From: Flavobacterium salmonis
GTDB taxonomy: Bacteria > Bacteroidota > Bacteroidia > Flavobacteriales > Flavobacteriaceae
Reading direction: 5' to 3'
NCBI RefSeq assembly: GCF_903819435.1
Contig: NZ_CAIJDP010000068.1
Span: 62,001 to 126,000, forward strand
Length of the DNA stretch: 64,000 nucleotides
The position numbers and the translations under genes were made by a program. Positions 37,338 through 46,013 of this stretch are shown here, one piece after another; the stretch's first letter is position 1; each line of letters starts with the position of its first letter. Below the pieces are notes generated by a model. That model saw only the letters and a program-made list of their open reading frames with translations. It was not told the origin of the DNA and did no database searches.

Positions 37338-37832
37338 ATGAGCGAAAACCTAGAACAGTCATTTGTTGTGCAATTACAGGCAAACCAGAATATAATCCAT
37401 AAGATTTGTAGGTTATATACTGCCGGCGAAGATGCCCATAAAGACTTGTTTCAGGAAATTACAATTCAGCTCTGGAAAGCGTATCCTAAATTTAGGGGAG
37501 ACAGCAAATTTTCGACCTGGGCTTATCGTGTTGCTTTAAATACTGCCATTACCCTATACAGAAAAACCAAACGAACCGTATCGACTGTAGAATATGAAAG
37601 CCATCAGCATTTTGTAAAAGATGTTGACTACAATTATGAAGAGGAAGAACAGATTAAACTGATGTACAAAGCAGTATATCAGCTAAATGACATTGAAAAA
37701 GCATTGGTTTTTATGTTTCTGGAAGACAAAGATTATCAGGAAATAGCCGAAACATTAGGTATTAGTGAAGTGAATGCCCGTGTGAAAATGAACCGAATTA
37801 AAGGCAAACTTAAAAAAATATTAAATCCTTAA
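37338..37832 (+). CDS. ECF-type RNA polymerase sigma factor
   Basis: The protein has 164 residues. Region 2 contains DLFQEITIQLWKAYPKFRGD and KFSTWAYRVALNTAI; region 4 contains DYQEIAETLGISEVNARVKM as the helix-turn-helix. This is the usual size and layout of an ECF sigma. It directs RNA polymerase to a regulon, often envelope or transport genes. It is divergent from the barrel/macroglobulin operon with 150 bases between, and 9 bases upstream of a membrane protein gene. Inferred: controls the divergent operon and is held by the membrane protein. A TGTAAC at 37304-37309 could be an ECF -35 element, weakly supported. Confidence 0.93.
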   Translation: MSENLEQSFVVQLQANQNIIHKICRLYTAGEDAHKDLFQEITIQLWKAYPKFRGDSKFSTWAYRVALNTAITLYRKTKRTVSTVEYESHQHFVKDVDYNYEEEEQIKLMYKAVYQLNDIEKALVFMFLEDKDYQEIAETLGISEVNARVKMNRIKGKLKKILNP

Positions 37833-37841
37833 AATACCACC

Positions 37842-38474
37842 ATGAAAGAACTGGATTTATTAAAAAAAGACTGGAAAAAGAACGCGGATTCTTTTGAACA
37901 AATTTCTGAGAAAGAAATCTACAAAATGATTCACAAAAAATCATCTTCAACCGTAAAGTGGATTTTGATTATCAGTATTTTGGAAGTACTGTTTTGGACT
38001 GCTTCAAATTATTTTTCGAATATTGATGATATTCTCAAAAAAATAAATCATCCTGAAATTATACTTTATATGGAAGTCTTGATGTACTTTAATTATGCTG
38101 TTGTTTTAATTTTTATTTATTTCTTCTATAAAAATTATAAAACAATTTCCACAACAGTATCAACGAAGTTGTTAATGAGCAGTATTCTAAAAACCAGAAG
38201 AACGGTTCAGTATTATGTTTGGTACAACCTGGCAATGATCGTTGTTTCTTCAGTATTAAGTTTCTTTATTGGATATGTTTACAATCCTGACATGGCAATC
38301 ATTAGAGATAAATTAGCATTAAACGGCAAAGCAATGTTGTTTTCCATACTTGCTTTGGTTTTACTTACTTTAGTGTTTTTCGGGATGTTCTGGTGTATTT
38401 ACAGACTTCTATACGGAACTTTATTACGTAGATTACATGCTAATTACAAAGAGCTAAAGAAAATTGATTTTTAA
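37842..38474 (+). CDS. Membrane protein, candidate sigma-factor partner
   Basis: The protein has 210 residues. The first 35 are a charged cytoplasmic segment (KELDLLKKDWKKNADSFEQI), followed by four membrane helices (about 40-58, 80-98, 125-148, 165-190). It starts 9 bases after the ECF sigma gene. Small four-helix proteins in this place often act as anti-sigma factors, but no zinc-binding HxxxCxxC motif of the ZAS type is present. Inferred: sigma-factor partner by position. I recognise no named family with certainty. Confidence 0.78.
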   Translation: MKELDLLKKDWKKNADSFEQISEKEIYKMIHKKSSSTVKWILIISILEVLFWTASNYFSNIDDILKKINHPEIILYMEVLMYFNYAVVLIFIYFFYKNYKTISTTVSTKLLMSSILKTRRTVQYYVWYNLAMIVVSSVLSFFIGYVYNPDMAIIRDKLALNGKAMLFSILALVLLTLVFFGMFWCIYRLLYGTLLRRLHANYKELKKIDF

Positions 38475-38569
38475 TATTTAAATTACTAAAATTCTAAAGG
38501 AAATTGCCTGAATTTTCATTAAAATTCTACTGCCGTTAAACTGAAATTAAACTTGAAACTTTTAAAAAT

Positions 38570-39400
38570 CTAATTTTCGTTTTCTGAAGCCTTATAACTC
38601 CATCTTCTCATTTCATTAAGTTCTTCCTGGACTTTTAATTCTTCTGCCGGGATAACTTTTAAAAATGATGGATGCTGTTCTATTGCATATTCTACTTTTT
38701 CAACAATTTCTTCAATAGTATCATTTTCATAATCAATCTCAAGAGGCTCTTTGATAATAAATGATTGCAGAATATTTTTCTTTTTCATTCGAAGGCCTTT
38801 TTTATCAAATGAACGGCGAAACCCATCAATAACAATTGGTATTACAATAGGTTTATGCTGCTTGATAATGTGTGCAGTACCTTTACGAACAGGTTTAAAC
38901 GATTTTGTAGTACCCTGTGGAAATGTGATTACCCAGCCATCTTCAAGAGCGATTCTAATGTTTTCAGTATCATTTGGATTAACATCACGCTTTTCAGTTA
39001 CGTCCACTCCTTTTGAGCGCCAGGTTCTTTCTACGGTAATTGCTCCCACGTAGGCTAAAATTCTTGGCAGTAAACCAGCCTGCATCGTTTCTTTGGCCGC
39101 AACATAGTAAATATTCATTTTTGGCTGCCATAAATACCCAATATTTTTAATATTATCCTGGCGACCACTTAAGCTTGCATTAAAAACATGGAACATCGCT
39201 ACCACATCGGCAAAATAGGTCTGATGGTTGGATATAAACAAAACATTCGTATCAGGTAATGATTTAATTATTTCAGATCCATCAATCTGCAAATCATTAA
39301 AACCTCTATATCGTCTGTGTGTCATGGCGCCCAAAATGCGGATTAACCATTTTTTAATAAATAATATATGTCCAAAAGGATTTCGTTTAAACAATCCCAT
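38570..39400 (-). CDS. PlsC-type 1-acylglycerol-3-phosphate acyltransferase family protein
   Basis: The protein has 276 residues of the lysophospholipid acyltransferase fold. Motif I reads SNHQTYFADV with His59 and Asp65, that is HX5D instead of the usual HX4D. The motif III region is FPQGTTKSF, in place of FPEGTR. Motif II-like residues lie in YVAAKETMQAGLLPRIL. Known for the family: transfers an acyl chain to lysophosphatidate in membrane-lipid synthesis, at the inner face of the membrane. The variant motifs are compatible with a subfamily common in flavobacteria, from memory. A paralogue role in lipid or ornithine-lipid acylation is also possible. Confidence 0.87.
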   Translation of the reverse strand: MGLFKRNPFGHILFIKKWLIRILGAMTHRRYRGFNDLQIDGSEIIKSLPDTNVLFISNHQTYFADVVAMFHVFNASLSGRQDNIKNIGYLWQPKMNIYYVAAKETMQAGLLPRILAYVGAITVERTWRSKGVDVTEKRDVNPNDTENIRIALEDGWVITFPQGTTKSFKPVRKGTAHIIKQHKPIVIPIVIDGFRRSFDKKGLRMKKKNILQSFIIKEPLEIDYENDTIEEIVEKVEYAIEQHPSFLKVIPAEELKVQEELNEMRRWSYKASENEN

Positions 39401-39430
39401 AGCAGTGAATTATGTGTTTTTGTTAAGGCG

Positions 39431-39438
39431 CAAACATA
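39431..39438 (-). promoter_or_regulatory. Promoter -7 box for the acyltransferase gene
   Basis: Minus-strand TATGTTTG fits TAnnTTTG, 30 bases before the ATG at 39400. No -33 TTG at the usual spacing. Confidence 0.45.
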
Positions 39439-39517
39439 CAAAAATTATTTTTCTGGAAATTTTCATAAACATTTTCAAAAATAAACAGTTATAATAATGA
39501 ATATCAAATCATTAAAT

Positions 39518-40177
39518 TTACGTTTTTAAATCTTTTTTTTCAAAAGTAATTTTCAAAACTTCTCTTAATTCACTTAATATCATCGCCGTTGCTCCCCAAA
39601 CTACATGATTTTGAATATTAAATGCAGGAACTGAAATATTAGTGGCATATGAGGTTGATAGTGTGGCCTCAATTATAATTTCATCATTTAAAAAAACTGA
39701 AAGCGGGAGTTCTATAATATCTGCTACCTCTCTGATATCAGGGTAAAATGAAAGTTCTTGTGATGAAATTCCTAAAAAGGGATGTACTAAAAAATTACTT
39801 GGCGGAATATACATTGGTGTAAATTGCTTAATAATCTCTATTTTTTCAGATGAGATTCCTACTTCTTCGTGTGTTTCGCGCAAAGCCGTTTCACGAAAAT
39901 CAGCATCTGAAATTTCATACTTACCACCCGGAAAAGCAATTTGAGAAGAGTGCACGCCATTATAAGCATTACGAACAATTAAAACCAAATGTGTTTTATC
40001 ATCTTTAGGATATAACAACATCATAACGGCTGCAATTCTTGGTTTTTTGGTTGATAAATCAAGGTTTTTCATTAACTGAATCCTTTCTAAAGGAGCCATT
40101 TTTACATGTGCTTTATCAGCCGGAAGTTCAACCGGAATTAATTTAGGAACATATTGCAAAAAATCTTGAAAATCCAT
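39518..40177 (-). CDS. Nudix hydrolase, CoA pyrophosphatase-like
   Basis: The protein has 219 residues from the ATG at 40177; a TTG two codons upstream is the only alternative. The Nudix box reads GGKYEISDADFRETALRETH then EEVGI, with the Glu residues for the metal. Asp replaces the first Glu in the box, as in CoA/acyl-CoA pyrophosphatases, and the flanking LVLIVRNAYNGVHSSQIAFPGG fits that subgroup. Known reaction: CoA to 3',5'-ADP and phosphopantetheine. Inferred: cytoplasmic CoA turnover or nucleotide cleaning. The gene is monocistronic by spacing. Confidence 0.92.
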   Translation of the reverse strand: MDFQDFLQYVPKLIPVELPADKAHVKMAPLERIQLMKNLDLSTKKPRIAAVMMLLYPKDDKTHLVLIVRNAYNGVHSSQIAFPGGKYEISDADFRETALRETHEEVGISSEKIEIIKQFTPMYIPPSNFLVHPFLGISSQELSFYPDIREVADIIELPLSVFLNDEIIIEATLSTSYATNISVPAFNIQNHVVWGATAMILSELREVLKITFEKKDLKT

Positions 40178-40268
40178 AATCAAAGTTTATTTTTGTACTT
40201 TCAAATAAATTATAAATATAGCCCAGAAAACGCGTTTTCACAAGTTTTCTAAAACCAAAACCCTGAAA

Positions 40269-40703
40269 ATGTACAGCAGAGAAGAATCACAAAAACTAAA
40301 AAGAGAATTCTGGGTGGCTTTTGCCGAAAAGTATCCTAGAAAATGGGTACTTTATGATACCAAGATCAAAGACTTTTCCTTTAAATTTTATGTAGACAAT
40401 AAAAAAGCGCAAGTTTTAATTGATATAGAACAAAGAAGCGATGAGAAACGAATTGCTTATTTTAAAAAATTAGAAGCTCTAAAAAACATCCTGAATGAAG
40501 AGTTCATTAAAGATTTGGTTTTCGAAAAAAACTATACTCTGGAAAGCGGCAAGACCATTAGCAGAATCTGGGTTGAAAAATCCGGAGTTGGCTTTAGCAA
40601 TCGCAACAACTGGGATATTATTTTTGATTTCTTTTTCGAAAAAATGAATGCTCTGGAAATGTTTTATTTAGAATATGATGAATTTATCAAGGATATTGAT
40701 TAG
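40269..40703 (+). CDS. DUF4268 family protein
   Basis: The protein has 144 residues. The motif SREESQKLKREFWVAF at the N-terminus and KDFSFKFYVDNKKAQVLIDI, EYDEFIKDI near the end fit the DUF4268 family, a small restriction-endonuclease-like fold group from memory. No catalytic PD-ExK motif is obvious here. The function is unknown. It is cytoplasmic, with no signal peptide, and has no co-transcribed partner; an own transcription unit is likely. Confidence 0.8.
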   Translation: MYSREESQKLKREFWVAFAEKYPRKWVLYDTKIKDFSFKFYVDNKKAQVLIDIEQRSDEKRIAYFKKLEALKNILNEEFIKDLVFEKNYTLESGKTISRIWVEKSGVGFSNRNNWDIIFDFFFEKMNALEMFYLEYDEFIKDID

Positions 40704-40799
40704 ACTAAATTAAGAATATTTAATATTTTAACGCTTTATTCTTAAGTATCATTACATCTTAAGAGTATGCGAAAATAATTAATAAAGAAATACCTATAA

Positions 40800-40832
40800 T
40801 TGATTCAGGTTTATCCAAAATTTTTATATTTG
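40800..40832 (+). promoter_or_regulatory. Promoter (TTG, 22-base spacer, TATATTTG) for the TPR/MORN operon
   Basis: TTG at 40800-40802 and TATATTTG at 40825-40832 fit the Bacteroidota -33/-7 consensus with a 22-base spacer. The ATG follows 18 bases after the -7 box, leaving a short leader. This is the best complete promoter in the window. Confidence 0.55.
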
Positions 40833-40849
40833 AAAAACCTAAATTCATA

Positions 40850-43800
40850 ATGAAAAAACTTTTATTGGTGTTTTTTTTAGTTTCATTTTCAAAAAACTAT
40901 GCACAAACTGATTACGCTTCTGTATACAATAGTGAGTCTATAATTAGCAAAGGTGCCAGCCTGCACGATGATAAAAAATATGACGAAGCCTTAAAAGAAT
41001 ATTACAAAATCAGTAAAACAGATCCTAAATATCTAAATGCTCAGTACGAAATAGGTTTAACACTCTCTGCTCAAGATAAAAAAAGTGAACTCAAAACATT
41101 CTTAGAAGATTTATATTCTAAAGGAAAAATGGCTGAATATCCTGATTTATACAGGATGTATGCTATATTTTTAAGCGATGAAAAAGAATATGAATCTTCT
41201 GAAAAAATTTTTAAAGAAGGCGAAAAATATTTACCCTATTCATCTACATTTCTGTATAATTACGCAATACTATACATCCGTAAAAAGGAAAATCAAAAAG
41301 CGCTTGACCTGCTTAAAAGAGTTGTTACAAACAACCCAAATCATGCACAGTCACATTATTTATTAGGTATAATGGCTTTTGAAAACGGAAAAATAACCGA
41401 AGGCACCCTTGCCTTAATGAGCTATCTTGCCATTGCCCCAACAGGACAATATGCTAATGAGGCAATTATGAATCTAAATGCCAATTTTGGCCAAAATTAC
41501 CTTAACGAAAACAAATTAGTTTTTTCAAAATCCGGTGATAACTTTGAAGATATTGAAACCATTTTAAGAAATCAATTACCATTAAAAAAGGTCTACAAAA
41601 TTAAGTCGGGTATCGATGACAAAATAACACGCCAGGTCCAGGCCATTGCCGAATATGCAACAGAACATAAAATGGGGGACGGATTCTTTGAAACAACTTA
41701 CATTCCGTGGGTGAAAAGCCTTGTTGAAAAAAATCAGCTGGAGGGCTACTCTTACTACAGTCTACTTTCTATGGAAGATAAACTTGGAAAAGAACTGAAC
41801 AAGCAAAAGAAAAAAATTACTTCTTTCCGTGACGATTATTTGCTAAAAGATTTCTGGTCTGTTTTTGCAAAAAGAAAACTGGATATTTTTGGAAATACAG
41901 AGGATGTAGTCGTTACCATCAGAAATGAAAAACCTTTTATAATTGGTCCTCAAATAAATGGAGAGTTTCATGGCAAATGTAAATACGTAAATGTCTACGG
42001 AAATTTAGGTGGAGAACTAAATTTTAAAAATGGACTTCTTGATGGCCAGCAAAAATATTATAATGAAAAAGGAATGTTGAATGAAGAAAAATATTTTACC
42101 GCAGGAAAATTAGATGGAAAAAGGACTACTTATTATGAAAATGGAAATTTAGCTCTAATTGAAAATTATAAAGATGACAAACTTGATGGAATTAGTACTT
42201 CCTACTATCCAAATGGAGGTAAAAACTGTGAAATAAATTTTACTAATGGCGAACGTAACGGTACTTTTATCTGCTTATACGAAACAGGAACCAAAAAAAC
42301 CGAAATTGATATTACTGATGGAAAACTGAGTGGAAAGTATAACTCTTACAATGAGTCAGGAGCTTTAACAGAAACTTATAATTGCTTAAATGATAAGATT
42401 GAAGGCAACTATTTACAATACTTTGATGGTAAACTTGTAAAATCTGAAGCTGTTTATAAAAATGGTGTTATCGATGGAATTTACAAATCTTACTACGCAA
42501 ATTCAACTTTAGAAAAAGAAAATATTTATACTTCAGGCAATATTACCAAATCAAGCGAGTATTTTGAAAATGGCAAAAAATCATATGAAAGTTTTTATAA
42601 TGACAAAGGAGAATTAGAAACATATGATTGTTTTGATAATGACGGAAATAAATATTTTGAAGAGAAATATAAATCCGGAGAGTTAAAGTCTGGTCTGCAG
42701 TTTACTTCAAATTCACCAAAAGGAACAGAAATAAATCTGACCAAAAAAAGTTTTGAAACTAAAAATTTTGATGGTTCGCTCAAAGTAAAAGGTGCTTTTG
42801 AAAAGGGAAAAAGAACGGGCGAATGGAATTATTTATACTCCTCAGGGATTACTAGCCTAAATGAATCATATGTTAATGGAAAGACAAATGGCATCAGCAC
42901 AAATTACCTCTTAAATGGTGATTTATCAAGCAAATATAACTCCACTAACGATACCATAAGCGGACGCTATGAAACTTATGATGGAAATAAAGTAAATCAA
43001 ATTTATAACTACGAAAAAGGAGAACAAAACGGACCATTTCAAACTTTTTATCCTGACGGAAAAGTCAGTACTGAAGGATTTATGGCTGCTAATGATGTTG
43101 TCTCTGACAAATTTATATACACTCAAAGTGGAAACATCTCTATTATTGAGCATTATATAAACAGCTATATGGTAAATCGCAAAACTTTCGATACCAAAGG
43201 AAAACTTGAAAATGAAATTGATTACAAAAACAAAACCGAAAAATTTACTTTATCATTTCAAAATGGGGCTTACATCAAAAATTATGAAATGACAAATGGT
43301 ATTTTGAATGGTAAATTTAGTGCATTAGATAAATTTAAAACTAAAATAACTGAAGCTGAATATATAAACGGAAAAGTCCATAATTTATATAAAACATATA
43401 GCCCCGTTGGCAGTCTTCTTTCAGAGAGAAACTACTATTGCGGTAAATTAAACGGGCAAAGCAAACATTACGATTACGCCGGAAATCTAAGGATTACAGA
43501 AGAATATCTTTTTGGAGTTGAAAATGGAAAAACGATTCGTTACTATAACAACAAATCCAAAATGATGGAATACTCATCAGTAAACGGCTCTATTGAGGGC
43601 GAAACCATTTACTATAATCAAAAAGGAGAAGCCTTAGTAATCATTGGCTATCAAAACAATATCCCAAGATATTTTATCCGAAAGAACAAAACAGGAGAGT
43701 TGAATGAAAAGGTAACTATTGAAAAACAAACTTCAGAAATTACATCTTCTTACCCTAATGGAAAAATTGCAATTCAGTTTACTTTAGATAAAGGAAGCAT

Positions 43801-44104
43801 AAACGGTAAATTTATCATCAATAATATAGAGGGTAAACCTGAATATGAATGTACCTACAAAAACAACAATTTAGAAGGTGAAAGAACTGAATACTACGCA
43901 AATGGCAAACCATCTAAAAAAGAAAACTTTGTTAATAATGGATTTGATGGTAAACAATTATACTTCAAAGAAGATGGAATGCTTATTGCCGATTTATCAT
44001 TTAGAAATGACGAATTACACGGAAATTCTTTGATTTACAGTGCCGGAAAACTTACACAAACAAAAAAATATGATTCAGATGAATTGGTCGAAATTATTAA
44101 ATAA
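40850..44104 (+). CDS. Exported TPR and MORN-variant repeat protein
   Basis: The protein has 1084 residues. A signal peptide (KNYAQ, about 19) is followed by TPR units (about 25-215, for example ASLHDDKKYDEALKEYYKIS and NPNHAQSHYLLGIMAFENGK), a helical domain (about 250-340), and then many MORN-variant repeats (YwqK type) from about 360 to the end, with units like GKLDGKRTTYYENGNLALIE. The repeat type usually forms an extended beta meander. Inferred: periplasmic or surface scaffold. It heads an operon with two DUF3857 proteins. Its two halves match the separate genes at 54970-56013 and 56082-56786, in the opposite arrangement. Confidence 0.88.
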   Translation: MKKLLLVFFLVSFSKNYAQTDYASVYNSESIISKGASLHDDKKYDEALKEYYKISKTDPKYLNAQYEIGLTLSAQDKKSELKTFLEDLYSKGKMAEYPDLYRMYAIFLSDEKEYESSEKIFKEGEKYLPYSSTFLYNYAILYIRKKENQKALDLLKRVVTNNPNHAQSHYLLGIMAFENGKITEGTLALMSYLAIAPTGQYANEAIMNLNANFGQNYLNENKLVFSKSGDNFEDIETILRNQLPLKKVYKIKSGIDDKITRQVQAIAEYATEHKMGDGFFETTYIPWVKSLVEKNQLEGYSYYSLLSMEDKLGKELNKQKKKITSFRDDYLLKDFWSVFAKRKLDIFGNTEDVVVTIRNEKPFIIGPQINGEFHGKCKYVNVYGNLGGELNFKNGLLDGQQKYYNEKGMLNEEKYFTAGKLDGKRTTYYENGNLALIENYKDDKLDGISTSYYPNGGKNCEINFTNGERNGTFICLYETGTKKTEIDITDGKLSGKYNSYNESGALTETYNCLNDKIEGNYLQYFDGKLVKSEAVYKNGVIDGIYKSYYANSTLEKENIYTSGNITKSSEYFENGKKSYESFYNDKGELETYDCFDNDGNKYFEEKYKSGELKSGLQFTSNSPKGTEINLTKKSFETKNFDGSLKVKGAFEKGKRTGEWNYLYSSGITSLNESYVNGKTNGISTNYLLNGDLSSKYNSTNDTISGRYETYDGNKVNQIYNYEKGEQNGPFQTFYPDGKVSTEGFMAANDVVSDKFIYTQSGNISIIEHYINSYMVNRKTFDTKGKLENEIDYKNKTEKFTLSFQNGAYIKNYEMTNGILNGKFSALDKFKTKITEAEYINGKVHNLYKTYSPVGSLLSERNYYCGKLNGQSKHYDYAGNLRITEEYLFGVENGKTIRYYNNKSKMMEYSSVNGSIEGETIYYNQKGEALVIIGYQNNIPRYFIRKNKTGELNEKVTIEKQTSEITSSYPNGKIAIQFTLDKGSINGKFIINNIEGKPEYECTYKNNNLEGERTEYYANGKPSKKENFVNNGFDGKQLYFKEDGMLIADLSFRNDELHGNSLIYSAGKLTQTKKYDSDELVEIIK

Positions 44105-46013
44105 AACTTTTTTTCTGACTGCATTCTTCGCTTTAAATTCTATTTTGGCAATTGCACAAAAATCGTTTCAGGATATTAAAAACCTGTATCCGGACTATAA
44201 TGAAATCATTTTGCAAAACGCTGAAGTATATGATATTTCTATTGAAAATAACGGCTTAAAAATTATACAGGACAATCATTATGAGTCAATGGTTTTGACC
44301 CAAAACGGAATATTTAATAACAAAGAATCCTTTTCTTATTCTGATTTAATTTTATTGAAAAACTATGATGCGTATACCGTTATTAATGAAAATGGGAAAG
44401 AAAAAAAGATAAAGGTAACCCAGACCATTGAAAAACAGTCACAACAAAGTTCTGTTTTTTATAATGATGTAAAAGAACGCCAGCTTACGTTTCCGAACAT
44501 AGAAACAGGAGCAAAAAAAGTATACGAATATCAAACACAGTTTTTAGATCCGCATCTGCTTCACAAATTTATATTTGGTGATGCTATACCTATACAAAAT
44601 TCTTCTTTGGAAATCAGGGCTGACAAAAACATTGTTATTGATTATAAAATTTTTAATGATCCTAATCAAACTATTTCTTATTCAAAGACTGAAAAAAAGG
44701 GAAAATGGATTCATAAATGGACCTTATCTGATATAAAGCCTGCTAAATACGAAGAAAATGCACCAGGCTATTTGTATATAGTACCTCATATCAATTTCTA
44801 TATAAAAGAATACACAATAGACAACAAAACAACTCCGGTTTTGGGAGATATTCCTGAGCTTTATAATTATTATCAACAGTTTGTAAAAAACTTAAACAAA
44901 AAAGAAGATCCGGAGTTAAAAGCACTGTCTTTGGAAATTACCAAAGACAAAAAAACGGATGAAGAAAAAATTAAAACTATTTTTTATTGGGTCAAAGAAA
45001 ACATCAAATATATTGCTTTTGAAAATGGATACGAAGGTTTTATTCCGCGTGAAGCCAGTTTGGTATTCGAAAGAAAGTTTGGAGATTGTAAAGATATGGG
45101 CAATATTATTTCGTGTATGGCACTATATGCAGATGTGAAAAATGTTACCATTGCCTGGATTGGTACACGAAGTATTCCATATTCGTATAATGATTTGGCG
45201 ACACCTTCAGTTGATAATCATATGATTGCTGTCTTTAAAAAGGGTGATGAGTACATCTTTTTAGATGCAACTGATAAAGAAACCCGATACGGAATTCCAA
45301 CGGCTTTTATACAAGGAAAAGAAGTTCTTTTTAGTGAAAATAGTCAATACAAGATTTATCCGGTACCGGTCGTTCCTGCTAATCAAAACGAAATTAGGGA
45401 AACAATAAATTTAAAAATTGAAAACAGCAAACTGAGCGGATCTGCAAAGATGGAGCGTTACGGTTACAACCGAAGCCATACTTTAATGCAAATTGGCGAT
45501 GCCGCAAATAAAGCGCGTCGTGAAATGATCAAATCTCTGGTTTTAAAAGGAAATAATAAATTCGATTTAAAAGATTTTAAAGAAGAAAATCTAACTGATA
45601 AAGATTTACCGTATGCAATTGATTACAATTTTGACCTTGATAATTATATCGTAAAAGTGGATAAAGAAATTTATGTGAATTTGTTTTTAGATAAATTTTT
45701 AGAAAAGGCAATCATTGCAAAAGACCGCGTTTCGCAATATGAATTTGAATATCTGACGCAATTTACAACACAATATACTTTAGAAATTCCTAAAAACTAC
45801 AGTATAAAATATCTGCCTAAAAACTTTGATCTGGATAACAATTATATAAAAGCTCATTTTACATATGAACTAAAAAATAATATTCTGTATCTAAATATCA
45901 GCTTAATACAAAAAAAATTATTACTTAATAAAAACGATTTTGACCCCTGGAACGAGGCAATCAAAAAACTAAAAACTAATTATAACGAAACCATAATTTT
46001 ACTCGAAAAATAA
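44079..46013 (+). CDS. Exported DUF3857 protein with transglutaminase-like domain
   Basis: The protein has 644 residues from the ATG at 44079; a start at 44070 is possible, and the frame further up to 44040 adds only polar residues before the signal peptide. It overlaps the preceding gene by 26 bases. A DUF3857 beta domain comes first (about 50-240), then a transglutaminase-like domain with an intact triad: Cys337 in FGDCKDM, His381 in VDNHMIAVF, Asp396 in FLDATD. Known: these domains act as cysteine proteases or amide-forming enzymes. Inferred: periplasmic peptide-bond or isopeptide enzyme working on a substrate presented by the neighbours. Confidence 0.9.
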   Translation: MNWSKLLNKTFFLTAFFALNSILAIAQKSFQDIKNLYPDYNEIILQNAEVYDISIENNGLKIIQDNHYESMVLTQNGIFNNKESFSYSDLILLKNYDAYTVINENGKEKKIKVTQTIEKQSQQSSVFYNDVKERQLTFPNIETGAKKVYEYQTQFLDPHLLHKFIFGDAIPIQNSSLEIRADKNIVIDYKIFNDPNQTISYSKTEKKGKWIHKWTLSDIKPAKYEENAPGYLYIVPHINFYIKEYTIDNKTTPVLGDIPELYNYYQQFVKNLNKKEDPELKALSLEITKDKKTDEEKIKTIFYWVKENIKYIAFENGYEGFIPREASLVFERKFGDCKDMGNIISCMALYADVKNVTIAWIGTRSIPYSYNDLATPSVDNHMIAVFKKGDEYIFLDATDKETRYGIPTAFIQGKEVLFSENSQYKIYPVPVVPANQNEIRETINLKIENSKLSGSAKMERYGYNRSHTLMQIGDAANKARREMIKSLVLKGNNKFDLKDFKEENLTDKDLPYAIDYNFDLDNYIVKVDKEIYVNLFLDKFLEKAIIAKDRVSQYEFEYLTQFTTQYTLEIPKNYSIKYLPKNFDLDNNYIKAHFTYELKNNILYLNISLIQKKLLLNKNDFDPWNEAIKKLKTNYNETIILLEK

